This document shows, piece after piece, positions 47,700 to 58,803 of a DNA stretch of 64,000 bases (its first letter is position 1; each line of letters begins with the position of its first letter). The DNA is from Lineus longissimus (taxonomy: Eukaryota > Nemertea > Pilidiophora > Heteronemertea > Lineidae): positions 746,001 through 810,000 of the forward strand of contig NC_088324.1 in NCBI RefSeq assembly GCF_910592395.1, in the 5' to 3' direction. Made by a program: the position numbers and the translations under genes. The notes under the pieces were generated by a model. That model made no database searches and was not told where the DNA came from. It worked only from the letters and a program-made list of their open reading frames with translations.

Positions 47700-50600
47700 C
47701 GTGAGAAGGGTTTGGTAGGTAGGTTGCCCAATTCACATGATCTTTCACAAATTGTCCTACACCACCGTTTCGGACGAGAGTAGTTAGCACTGATAGTCAG
47801 ATGTCTTTCACCATAAGATGACTGAAAAAAGTAGGTTATCTAACTGCCTTTCACCACCAGAAACCTGGGCCAAGTTGATATATACGGAGGCCGAGTTGGT
47901 AGGCATCCTGACGTAATCAGTGATTATCAATATACTCATCTCTATTTCAAATTTTTCGAAGCGGATTGTACTGGATTTTCTCAGGGTTTGTATACGAGGT
48001 AAATGCCGAAGGCAAGTTCTAGTTTACCGTCGCGTGGTTAGCCTAATACCATTAGGCCCCAGGGGTGGCGCTGAAGCGGCGGCCGACCGGGGCCTAATTC
48101 TTAACAATTTGATTTTTGTAAATCCTTGCCGAGAATTTTGGAAAATACGAATCTTCGGCTAGGAATAAGTTTTAGTGTTTTAACGACGCAAATAATTTTC
48201 TTACAGGTAGTTTTCATACAAGCTGTCTGTTTGAGTCATAAATTACACAAATTTGATTGTTAGTACGGACAAGCGGATTCAGTTCAATTCAATAAAATCT
48301 TCCATGTTTGAAAATCGACGACCAACTTCAGCTTTCTATGTACAAGTATGTCAAGGGCTGTGCATTTAGGATATTCAGCCACATACTGGCGAAGCTCGCT
48401 CGAGCGATCTCCGTCAAACCCGCCGATCTAAGCTAGAATCTCCTGACATAGTCGAATCGAAGGGTTTCTCGGGGGGGGGGGGGGGGTGATTTAGCTACGC
48501 CGGTCTAGCTACGCCGTGGTATGCTACGCCGCCTGCATATTCAAATCGAGGCGTTTCGGGGGGGGGGGGGTTCGGTGCAATTTCCAAAACGGGCATCCTT
48601 GCCTCACTTGTCCAGTCCTTACTTCGAGAGAAGAGCATCTCATCCATTTTCATTTAAAGGCTTCGTCCACAGTTACGGTGCCCTCCAGTCTCTGTTGATT
48701 ACTATAATAGCTATACATATATATCGAACTCGGACAACAATGTTTGTCATTTTCTTGCCTCAGGCTATAATCTAATTATTGAAATAATAGGGAGGTTTCG
48801 CAATCTTTATAAGCAACATAGTACGAGGTACGAATGTCTGTACGTAGTATCATCAAGTCCTGGGCGAATCCATTTACGGGACACTCGTAAATAGGCTTTC
48901 ACACTTAGTAGTACATGGACTCAGCGAACTCATCAAAGACAGCCGTCGATAAAATACATCTGTCATAATGGTCACATACTTAGTATTGTCCCTCATGTTA
49001 TTGAATACAAACAGCATGATAACTAAACTAAACAGCGCAAAAGCAACAATAAACATACATAGTGATATCCAAGTACGTGCTGCCTCTAAGGCTCACATTG
49101 ACTACAGAGAGTATCAAAGAGATAGGAACATCTAAGACACCCCCCCCCCCCCCCCGCCCTCATATGGAAACGTGAGTGTTTTCAATGAGTCCGGTGTAGA
49201 AGTTTGAAATGTCCCAGGATAGAATTTCCGGGGGAGCAAAGGATTCTATTATGCTCTTTAATCTCGGACCTATTGACGGTAATGTCACCGAAAGAAGCAT
49301 AATACCATAATCTGACAAAATACAATAGGGTGGATGGTTTCTCCCTCGGACATTTTCTACTTCTACACCGGTTAGGATGAATCTGTACCGAATGACATAA
49401 AGCGTCTAACCACATTTCGAGTCTTATTGCTTGAAGACGGACACGAATTTTATGAACATTCCATTTACAAGCAATATCTCCCCCTATCTGTGCATTACTG
49501 AACTGTAATCAAAATGATTTGCGAAATTGCACATGATTACATGTACACATATAATGGCTTGAATTAGCCGAACTATAAAATATAATCGCAACGGACTTCG
49601 GTTCAGAAACACACAGTAAAGCCAGGACTTTCTTTTTTGAAGTGTCGCCTGTCGCAAGTGTTGAGCCGGGTAGACAGCGCCTACTAGAATAGGGGGTGAG
49701 AACTGAAGGACTCGTTCGTCCAACGAGGCAAAACCACCATTGATTTGTTAAAGACTTTCATCAGTTCATTTGCCAAAGTTTGCCCACGTCGCACCAATTA
49801 CTGCGGGCAGTTTTGAATCTTAGATGTGGATATGATATTCCGGACAGTCTGGCGACAAACTTGTGGAAATTAAAGTGGTCGTTGACCGCGGATTTTTAAA
49901 GATAATCGGAAAAGCTTCTCGTTGATAGGTCTGAATACTGCAACCTATGAATATTCAATGGTGGTCTTATCTCGAACTGAAATTTTACTAAGGTAAATCT
50001 AATAACACCAAACCACTTTAATAAAACCTATCTTGCCACTTTCAAGTTTTTAAAACACCGGATTTGTATCCTAACAAATCTTTCCACCCAAAACCCACCT
50101 GTTTGGCACAAAAACCATTGTTTACAACCCAAAATCAACCATTCACAGCGACTACCTCTTTTTTACACATGCCATGATGAAATTCTCATTAGGAAACTCT
50201 GAATCAAAGGAGATTTGCATTGAGCAACTTCGACCAAGGACACCTGGGCCTTCAAAAATCAAAATCTCACTGAAAATGTTTACAATAACTTGCATATGGT
50301 TCGCAAGGACACTTCGCTGGAATGGTTGCAATGAGTGATCAAGTCGCAGTTGTTTTGTCACGTTAACCCACTCACTACATTACCAGTCATTACCCAGCCT
50401 TTACCGCCATAAAATCTTTTCAACCTTCATTAAATAATTATCTTTCATAACAAATTCGCGTATCGGCCAAAATAATTCACGTTAGAATAACCTTCTACGG
50501 TCTCATTATGGTCACGTAAAAATCGCCACTGCAGCGAATATCTAAACGGTACATATATTGGGAAAAGATACACACATGTAGCTTAAATAAAACTGAATTT

Positions 50601-50710
50601 TATGATCAGTCATTAAGACCAGCGAGTTGGCTTAAACAACGTTAGAGAGAAACTCAAAATAGTTTGAAGTCTAAAAAGACACCCAAACAATTGTTGGAAA
50701 GCTGAAGGTG
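47700..50710. other. Long non-coding stretch with homopolymer tracts
   Basis: No supported gene. It contains G16 at 48471-48486, G13 at 48558-48570 and C16 at 49140-49155. The first two lie in a roughly 90-bp duplicated context (TCGAATCGAAGGGTTTC and TCAAATCGAGGCGTTTC). 49874-49977 is a dispersed repeat related to 34270-34571. Confidence 0.5.
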
Positions 50711-50718
50711 CACTAAGA

Positions 50719-50951
50719 TTAAGGGTTGACTATAGGTACCGCCATTTTGGCTAGAAATTGCAATCAAAAAGCGATTAGAACACCTTCAAAATGTAGTGAA
50801 TGCTCATTTAAAACCCTGGAGGCTGTTCTCTGGAAAGCAATAAACAGACTCCAGCCCTTGAAATGAGCTTTCACTATGTTTTGAAAGAGCTCTAAAGGCT
50901 TTAGGATTTGGAGGACTCGACAAAATGGCGGTACCTATTGTCAACCCTTAA
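50719..50951. mobile_element. piggyBac-like MITE, TTAA flanks, 31-bp inverted termini
   Basis: TTAAGGGTTGACTATAGGTA on the left and TACCTATTGTCAACCCTTAA on the right are inverted with one mismatch, extending to CCGCCATTTTG / CAAAATGGCGG. TTAA at both edges is the target site of piggyBac elements. The interior is also largely self-complementary. Confidence 0.75.
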
Positions 50952-50954
50952 GGT

Positions 50955-53110
50955 GAAACTATATAGTCACTCTTTATTATGTTAATGTATTAGGAACACC
51001 GGATTCAAACACCAACAAATAGGACAAGATAATGGCTGATATGAAAGAGACTGGCGGGTGATTTTATCTAAAACGCTATATGTACTGTACATGTACACAA
51101 AGCTTTCTGCACAAAATTGAAGTAAAAGCACTTGCTTGTCTTTGTCATATAACATGTTGTTCGGACGCAAGGCAAACTATTATGTTCTCCGAGTAACACT
51201 TTTATCAGTTTGTGGATATTTTGGATGAATTCTTGTTGACTGGCAACATGGAGGCACTATAGTTTCACCTTAACGAGTATTCAATCTATATCCATCCACA
51301 AGTTTGCAGTCATTCTGTAATGAGAGTCATTACAAGCGTATATAAAACCGTAATCACTTGATCATTTAGAACTTGTGACAGGGCCTACCAGGCTTCACAC
51401 TCTTAAATGTTACTCACAAAATATAGGAAATAATGAATGTGACTCTCTTGCAATACAACGTTATGATAGTAATAGACTGGCTTCAAACAGCTTGCAATCT
51501 CTAGGCCTTCTGACTTCTACCATATAATATTGTGACACATATAATTATAAAAAGTTACACCGAACATAATACAATATAAGTCGATACAAGTTTATACATG
51601 TAAATACATGACAATACAATTTATACAATTCAATACATAAGGATATTAAGGTTATAAGGTAGCTACCCTACCTCATGCAATTACAATATCAATACAAGTT
51701 AACATGTCAATACAAGATATACCAGTCCATACCTTTGTTCACCCATGCAGTCAGCATATCAAAGGGTGTAAGTAACTCATAAGTACTATGAAAGGAATTG
51801 AGTGCAACATCCAACTTCCTATGTCATAATACCGATCTGAGAGTGTCTGGATATGTAAGCCAAGCCCCCTGTAGATATCATACGCATTGTCGTTGGATGC
51901 CATCCATCATTCAACTCAATCGGGATGAACAATGCCAATGTGTCGCCTTTGTATCAATTTCATAGTTAAAAGTAGAAAATAGATTGTAAAACTTCAGAAA
52001 TCATCTAAAATTAGGGGGTGCATTTTTTACCAAAATCTGAAAGTTCTGATACTTTTTTTCAGAAGTGGTGAACATTTGGTATATCATCTCCGTGATGTGT
52101 CCCCAACCTCGGAAAGTCTACAGTTTTGCAATTCCATCTCTGAATAACGGGGAGGTGTAAGAGGTGGAGGGGGTCTGAATAATTTCAGAAGTTTTCTAAA
52201 ATGTTACGGTCGTGCTTGTTTTTTGTACACCACACGATCTCTCACCATTCTCTCTCTCGAAGTCAACATAGCAGCTATTTTGAGCCCGGTGTCATTTCAA
52301 GAACGAATTCCCTACCACTTGGCTTTGAAGGTCCTGACGCACTTTGGGCTTTCGATGTCGAACCAAAGTCCGAGATACCCTACCATAGACTCGCTCCGAC
52401 CGCTGCGCCTGTCGCGTCGGCCCAACTCGCACACATGCACTCTCGTGGTTTGAACTGGCCGGGCTGGGTGAGGCCAGGGAATAACCATAGATGTGGTTAC
52501 ACCGGAGCATCCCTCTCGCATACAAAGTGTTCATCGGGGTGAAGATTACTGGAAATAAACATATTAATATCAGGCACATTGTACTTCTGATTACTCAACA
52601 CAGGCAGGTTGTATATTTATTGTGTATGAAGTGGTTTCACGTGACGCCATCACCTTGCATGCTGGAGGGATAGACAAAAGAAAGCAAGTCCAAAAGACCA
52701 TGACAGTATTTGATTTAATTAAGTCAGGCACGACAAATCATTGTCCAGCCCTCCAAGAATCTATTCGGTGGATTGTAGGCCAATACGAGAGATATTGTAG
52801 TTAGATAGTTCATTGAAACAAAGTGTATATATGCATTTTTGAACCAAGAGGGGAATTGGTCACTGTAATCAAAGACAATGAAAGAATTATTTCTACCGGC
52901 TGTGCTGTAATTTAGTATGGTATTTACATCCTAAAAAGGACTTGCAGTAATTAGCGTTATTTACGCAATGGAACTCTCAAACGAAACTATGATATCAAGC
53001 ATGGACATTTAGGTTATCCGACATCTCGGAATATACAATGTACGCGAAGATGAGTGAATTATTAATTTTAAAGCTAATTGTCTTCATTGGGATTGACCAA
53101 GAGAGTTACC
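50955..53110. other. Non-coding stretch, AT-rich and low complexity in part
   Basis: 51540-51720 is rich in ATACAATA-like words. Short ORFs at 52.2-52.8 kb show no domains. Nothing else is supported. Confidence 0.4.
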
Positions 53111-53117
53111 TTGCTCG

Positions 53118-55630
53118 CTATTCTAATCTGACGATGTAACAACCTATGTCAGGCTCGTCATCAGCGGCTTCAATGCCTGGCCCATCTTCCCTTGCGTCTT
53201 CACCATGGTTCTCATCGCCACGCTCCAGGCGGGACATCCTACCAACGATTGCCTTCATCAACTTGGCGACTTGATGAGACTTGGCTACGTTGAGTTTCAA
53301 GCCTTCCAGCAGATTGACGCTGGGCTGCCAGTAGAACGGTAGGTTGCCCTTGCCGAGGTAATCCTCAAGTTGGCTGTAGATGATGTAGACCATCTCTGGC
53401 AGGCTCCTGTTTGTCTCAAGGAAGTCGTCTATGTTATGGAGGAAGACTGTCTTCAGGAGGTAGCTTGTAAGGAAGTGACTGACGAAATGTATGACGCCGT
53501 TCGTGTCTCTAACCACAACGCCACATGCCATAGGTGACCTCAGACACTTTGCTGTGATGTATGCGTCTTTGATTCTTGGATCCAAAGGTGCGATTGTGGC
53601 AGGTTCTAGATGAGAGAAGGAGATCCGCAACATTCTTTCTCTGTCTTCCTCGGGTAGCAACCGTCCGTACTCACTGTCCTTGTGTGGCGGTTTCAGGACC
53701 AGCCTATACCCACTCTTCTTCAAGGTGTCCTCGTCCATCTTCCAGGTCTTCTTGATAGCATCATCTGGCCAATCATCAACATGAAATATCGGTACTATAT
53801 CCACAGAGATAAGGAGACTGGATGATATATTTTCAAGCCTTCTGATAGTCACAGGAACACTGGCCAATCCTCTTCTAGCATCAGCTTGAGATAAGATGTA
53901 TCCAGTCCGTTGATAAACACAAACGTCCGCCGTTGCCTCATTTTCAGATTCTCCTTTCTGTAGTGCAGAATCGGAACAATCATCTTGCCAATCATCGGGC
54001 CAATCATTTACAGGTAAGGTTGTTACTATATGCTCTGAGACAATGCGTTTTGAAGGTTTATCATCGAGCCATATGATAGTCACAGGAACACTGGCACTGC
54101 CTCCTCCAGCAACTGCCTGCAAAAGCATTTCTCCGCTTTTTTTAGACTCTTGGGCTTTTGCGCTAGATTCTAGGGTTTGGCTTACACCCTCATGGAGTGC
54201 TTTACTTGATAAAAACCTGTTCTTCATTGTTCTAGTTTTTATATACTTATATCCATGTAATTTATCAACCATTTCGTTTCGAGAGAGATGATATGGAGAT
54301 ACCAATCTAAGGAAGTCCATTTCATCAGGCAGCTGAACCTTCGTGCCCTCAGCCGAACTTCCGCATAACTCTGAACCCTTAACAACCTCCTTCTCCCTTA
54401 CAAACCTCATGATAGTTTCTGAAACACCACCCTCGATAATATTCACGCTGCCTAGTCCCAGTACACCAGATAGTTCTGAAAGTTTGTATCTATACGCGGG
54501 TGTAGCATATTGCTCATTTAATCGCGACATGACGTAAGAGAGACTTTGTTCGGAGGAATGTCCTAATCGGTTGCTTGCTTGATAATTAAGTTTTGATTGA
54601 AAGGGGAAGCGTTCATAAGCCTTCAATCCATGGATGTTGGGTCGTTTGCAGTCAAGCCCAGCGATGATAAGATATTGATAGATATCTAGGCAACCGGACT
54701 CAGCTGCTAGATGAAGCAGTCCTTTTCCATTTACGCTGCAGTTCATGTCAGCTCCAAGCTGATGAAGTTGTCTAACTGTCCGAAAATGACCACCTGAAAC
54801 TGCCTTGGCAATAGGCGACCACCCACTGGCATTGGGCAAATCCAATAACTTCCGTACATCACTGCTTCCCAAGTATTTCACCATATCGGCATGGCCACAC
54901 GAAGCAGCAGAATATATAATACTCTCTGACGAAGGGTGTGATGTGGATGTATCTGCTCCACTCCTTATTAGGAGTTGGACCACTGAGGGATGACCCTTTA
55001 TGATAGCATTTTGAAGTGGGGTGTTTCCTTTCAAGTCACGGATTTCTAATGACATCCCGCGTCTAAAAAGATCTTCAACGACCCGTCGTCGACCAAACGT
55101 TGCACCAATATTTAATAGCGATCCATAACTAGAACTTCTGGAACAAGCACCTTCTTTCAACAAAACGTCAACAATTTCAACATTACCCCATTTAGCTGCG
55201 CAAACTATCGGAGTATCGTTTTCATAGTTACTGACTTCAATAATTGCATCCGCTTTAACTAATAGATCGACCACATCCTTATATCCTTCACTCGAGGCGA
55301 TGATGATTGGAGTAGCCCCGTCCTTGTCTTTACATTCTATATTCGCCCCCGCTTTAATCAATAGATCCACCACCTCTTGGTGTCCTTCACTCGAGGCAAA
55401 GATGATTGGAGTATTCCCGCTATTGTCTTTACATTCTATATTCGCCCCCGCTTTAATCAATAGATCCACCACCTCTTGGTGTCCATTAGCCGAGGCGATG
55501 ATGATTGGAGTATTCCCGCCATTGTTTTTACATTCTATATTCGCCCCCGCTTTAATCAATAGATCCACCACTTCTTTGTGTCCATTAATCGAGGCGACGA
55601 TGATTGGAGTATTCCCGCCATTGTCTTTAC
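53118..55630 (-). CDS. Ankyrin-repeat protein fused to a Mab-21/cGAS-like nucleotidyltransferase, 5' end incomplete
   Basis: The frame is open from about 55630 to the stop at 53118; I number residues from the first internal GTG (55571) as 1-817. About ten ankyrin repeats fill residues 1-310, the first ones nearly identical (GNTPIIIAS, then VVDLLIKAGANIE). Residues 404-420 read GSSAEGTKVQLPDEMDF, the G-S plus E-x-D nucleotidyltransferase signature (Glu417, Asp419). ISVDIVPIF places the third acid at Asp591. LRISFSHLEP (648-657), SYLLKTVFLH and LPFYWQPSVNLLEG match the Mab-21 C-terminal lobe of cGAS-like receptors. The cGAS zinc thumb (H-CC-C) is absent. Such enzymes make cyclic dinucleotides after ligand sensing; catalytic activity here is inferred. 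No ATG precedes the ankyrin repeats in frame; the array stops at a palindromic element. Confidence 0.78.
55290..55630 (-). repeat. Recent tandem array of 99-bp ankyrin-coding units
   Basis: Three to four consecutive 99-bp units (33 codons each) differ by only a few bases. They share TTCGCCCCCGCTTTAATCAA and AGATCCACCACCTC on the plus strand. Confidence 0.9.
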
Positions 55631-55631
55631 A

Positions 55632-55761
55632 AGAATATATGTATTGTGGTGGTAGGAATCTAGGTAATTCTAAGCTATTTTAACAAAAGCCCTTACAGGC
55701 CTTTTTGTCTCAAATTAGCTTAGAAACCCCTAAGAACCAGACACCACAATACATATATTCT
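55632..55761. mobile_element. Palindromic MITE-like element at the 5' edge of the ankyrin gene
   Basis: AGAATATATGTATTGTGGTG and its exact complement (20 bp each) bound 130 bp. Inner arms remain partly complementary (CTAAGCT / AGCTTAG). Homology to the ankyrin unit ends exactly at its left border. Confidence 0.75.
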
Positions 55762-56138
55762 ATCATTCATGAGATTCCCAGTGAAGCGTTGCAATGAAAT
55801 GGTCAGTGAAGCGTTGCAGTGAAATGGTAAGGGAATACTAGAGTTCAATGGGTTAATGTAATCATGACTTACTGTATTCCAACAGAAAGTACACGTCAAT
55901 AGCTTTCCAAGGATACATCATTGCAAATATCCGTTAAAAACTAGCAGAGAAATGAACCCTTGAAGTTCGCACATCTTGACAGTCCCAGCGTATTCCAATA
56001 AATGCTGTAGGCCTACAAGACAGCTGTTACAGTGATTAATCATTGTTGCTTGAATCTATTGAAAATATTGTTGACAGAGTCTGCATGTACATGGTAACAT
56101 ATGTTACCAAACAATACTCACGTCCCAAAGTATTACAA

Positions 56139-56272
56139 AGGTCTATTGTTCGTTAATGCGTTTATCCGACAGAATTTCGAGACATTATTTTAACGAAGCA
56201 AAAATAATTTTCAGCGCTGAAAATATTTTTCGAAAATTCTGTCGGATAAACGCATTAAGACACAATAGGCCT
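56139..56272. mobile_element. Palindromic MITE-like element, 134 bp
   Basis: AATGCGTTTATCCGACAGAA and its complement lie in arms that extend outwards to AGGTCTATTGT / ACAATAGGCCT. The centre contains CAGCGCTG. Confidence 0.75.
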
Positions 56273-56282
56273 TTTCATGTCT

Positions 56283-56385
56283 TTGACAAGCAAAAATAAG
56301 TAATGATTGCAACATCTGATATGGCCATTGTAATTTGCAAGCACAAATAATTAATGACTGCAACATCTGATATGGCCATTGTACA
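56283..56385. repeat. Direct duplication of about 55 bp
   Basis: GCAACATCTGATATGGCCAT occurs twice in similar flanking sequence (CAAGCAAAAATAAGTAATGATT and CAAGCACAAATAATTAATGACT type). Confidence 0.75.
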
Positions 56386-56546
56386 ACTGAATATCACTAT
56401 GGTTTAAAGGCAAATGTTATTCTGTCCATGGAGACATGATGTTAACGTCACACTTTCTCCATCTGGTGAAATTATTCCATTAAAATAAATGGCCTTTTTA
56501 CTGTCTTCATTAACCAAAATTCAAGGAAAAAATTCAAGTAAATTAA

Positions 56547-57938
56547 ATGTATTATCCAATAGCAAATCAACATAAAAGTAAATTCACCTATGACTTCTTT
56601 AATTTAGAAGTAACTGTTAACACTAATAACTTCTTCAGACTACAAGAAACTAAGATAACACCTGGGTTTTTGAGCCTGAAAAATAAGAAAGACTGTCTGC
56701 TACTGGAAAAGAATCCATTATCGTTTTACCAGAACCAATTTAACATGGCTGTTTGGTTTGCTACAACAGGTTGTGGTATTTCAATAGACGATCACTTGAA
56801 TCACAGTGACCCATTGTTAAGGTCAATTTACAGGTTTCATGTTTACTATCAAATATTGAAGATCATGAAGAATCTAGAGATACCAATTCCAGGTGAAAGT
56901 GATTTTAATGAGACAAACAATAACATTAACCGTAGGAAACTAGGAGGGTTATTGAGTGAATCTGGTTTAAAAGACGAATATGATTTCTCGGTGTTTGAAA
57001 ATAACGGTGGTTGGAGGTCATGGAGTGTACCGGATTACAACCCGAACATAACTGATCCCGGATATTACATCAATGATTCTAAAATCAATTTCTTCCTCAT
57101 GCAAGTTCATGAAAATAGAATGCCACCGATGTTCAGTAAAGACTGGGATGCTGGAATGGCTAATTTCAAATATCCAGATATTTTCATCAAGGATCATGTC
57201 AGGAGACACAAGAATGTATTTGATGTAATTACACAAAATGAATGTCAAACCTATCAACAATTCATGATATTTAAATCAAATGGTTTCTCTAATCCTGGAA
57301 TAGAGAGGTTGAATGATACAATAAGAACATATGTTTACTGTATTCTGGGTGCTCAGGCGTTGACCAGAACACCAATAATTGGAGTACCGGGTACAGAATT
57401 GGATGCACAGAAGGAATTTAACAAACTATTAAAGGATTCGATTAATCAACATCCTGATATTCCCACTTCAATTCAAAGATATCAAAAAGCAGTGAGTGAC
57501 ACTCATACAAGACTAGATTATGTAATAGCACCAGGATTGTATGTCATAGGATCAAATATGGTACTCGTTATTGGTAAGCTGGATAACTACAATAATAACA
57601 TTTTAATAGCACCAAAAAATGCTAAACCCGGTAAGAATGACATTAACCACAAAAAGACCTTACCACCACCACTGATGGAAGGAAATAGTTCTAAGAAAAT
57701 AAGAGTTAAGAGTAGCGTTGGTACATCAATGACGGACTTCGTCCTGAGAGCAAAGCTCGAGACCAGTCATAAACCAAATAGTAATGTTGATACACCAAAA
57801 ACAACTGAAACCTCAAAGAATACTCCTACTACTACTAAACTTGACACCAAAGTTGAGAAGGTGGATGATACTCATGAAACAATTAAATTCATGCTTTACT
57901 CAGTTGTTGGTACATTGATTGTTTTTATGGTTAGATAA
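56547..57938 (+). CDS. 463-aa tail-anchored protein of the PolB element
   Basis: An intact intronless ORF opening MYYPIANQHKSKFTYDFFNL. The first 330 residues look globular and aromatic-rich, with stretches such as FYQNQFNMAVWFATTGCGIS and RFHVYYQILKIM. Residues 340-440 are Lys/Thr/Asn-rich and look flexible. The last roughly 18 residues (KFMLYSVVGTLIVFMVR) form a single hydrophobic segment ending in Arg, a C-terminal membrane anchor. I recall similar ORFs next to protein-primed PolB genes in other animal genomes, but cannot name a function. Virion protein, membrane protein or terminal-protein partner are all open. It does not look like a double-jelly-roll major capsid protein. Confidence 0.75.
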   Translation: MYYPIANQHKSKFTYDFFNLEVTVNTNNFFRLQETKITPGFLSLKNKKDCLLLEKNPLSFYQNQFNMAVWFATTGCGISIDDHLNHSDPLLRSIYRFHVYYQILKIMKNLEIPIPGESDFNETNNNINRRKLGGLLSESGLKDEYDFSVFENNGGWRSWSVPDYNPNITDPGYYINDSKINFFLMQVHENRMPPMFSKDWDAGMANFKYPDIFIKDHVRRHKNVFDVITQNECQTYQQFMIFKSNGFSNPGIERLNDTIRTYVYCILGAQALTRTPIIGVPGTELDAQKEFNKLLKDSINQHPDIPTSIQRYQKAVSDTHTRLDYVIAPGLYVIGSNMVLVIGKLDNYNNNILIAPKNAKPGKNDINHKKTLPPPLMEGNSSKKIRVKSSVGTSMTDFVLRAKLETSHKPNSNVDTPKTTETSKNTPTTTKLDTKVEKVDDTHETIKFMLYSVVGTLIVFMVR

Positions 57939-57949
57939 ATAAGTAATTA

Positions 57950-57997
57950 TGGCTGAAGGAGGTGAAAATTATGAAATGGACATCATGTATAAATGAG
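57950..57997 (+). pseudogene. 15-codon ORF remnant after the 463-aa gene
   Basis: ATG at about 57950 gives MAEGGENYEMDIMYK and a stop, then non-coding repeats. It looks like the preserved start of a following gene that has been truncated. Confidence 0.35.
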
Positions 57998-58009
57998 ACT
58001 ACGGGGCCA

Positions 58010-58475
58010 AGTCAAATTCCAGTCAAAAAAAAATTAAATTCCAGTCAAACTTATCTCAGTTAAATCCTAGTCTAAACTTATCTCAGTCAAATCCCAGTCA
58101 ACACGTTTCAAAACTTATCTCAGTTAAATCCTAGTCTAAATAGTTTCCAGTCAAACTTCAGTCAAGTCCAAATTTACAAAAATCGTCCAAATTTACAAAA
58201 ATTAAAAAATTTAAAAAATTTAAAAAATTAAAAAAATTAAAAAATTAAAAAAATTTAAGAATTTAAAAAATTTAAAAAATATAAAAATTTAAAAATTTAA
58301 GAAATTTGAAAAATTTAAAATATTTAAAAATTTAAAAATTTAAAAAATTAAAAAATTTAAAAAAATTTAAAAATTTAAAAAAATTTAAAAATTTAAAAAA
58401 TTAAAAAAAATTAAAAAAAATTAAAAAAAATTAAAAAAAATTAAAAAAATTAAAAAAATTATTTTTCTTCTAAAT
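58010..58475. repeat. CAGTCAAA-type repeats followed by A/T low-complexity tract
   Basis: 58018-58170 holds several copies of TCCAGTCAAA / TCTCAGTTAAATCCTAGTC. 58180-58460 is almost purely AATTTAAAAA-type sequence. Confidence 0.9.
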
Positions 58476-58478
58476 AAA

Positions 58479-58727
58479 ATGAACTTTCCGTCAAACAATG
58501 AACTTGAATCAAGAATCACAGATTCAACAGATTATCTAAAATTTAAAGATCTTCCATTGAACAAATGGTACAAAATCAACTCATTCAGAAGTATAAACAC
58601 AAAAATAGGAGAATCAACACTTCTTGAGCTTGAAGACTCAGAAGCTAACTGGTTGACCGAAAAAAATTTAAAAAAATTAAAAAAATTAAAAAAATTAAAA
58701 AAAATTAAAAAAATTAAAAAAAATTAA
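58479..58727 (+). CDS. Small paralogous protein 1 with Lys-rich microsatellite tail (82 aa)
   Basis: Starts MNFPSNNELESRI. Core LPLNKWYKINSF, then TKIGESTLLELE, matches the second paralogue's VPDNTWYKIERI and KYGFSIFL, so the two are tandem duplicates. The pattern (short strand-rich protein, WYKI, then K-x-G-x-S-x-L) resembles a small family found near animal mobile PolB genes that I suspect has an OB-like nucleic-acid-binding fold; this is unproven. The C-terminal 20 residues are KKL/KKI repeats encoded by the same TTAAAAAAA-type microsatellite as the flanks, so the original C-terminus has probably been replaced. Confidence 0.55.
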   Translation: MNFPSNNELESRITDSTDYLKFKDLPLNKWYKINSFRSINTKIGESTLLELEDSEANWLTEKNLKKLKKLKKLKKIKKIKKN

Positions 58728-58803
58728 AAAATACAAAAATGTCAAAAATTAAAAAAATTATTTTCTTCTAAATAAAATAAACAACTTTCTTCTTCTAAAT
58801 AAA

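Noticed and set aside
52452-52505. Third copy of the GGTGTAA MITE
   Set aside because: Only the terminal AACCATAGATGTGGTTACACC resembles the family end; the rest cannot be aligned by eye.
54043-54291. Plus-strand ORFs over the ankyrin/Mab-21 gene (also 54343-54537 and 55300-55683)
   Set aside because: Antisense shadows of the long minus-strand coding frame.
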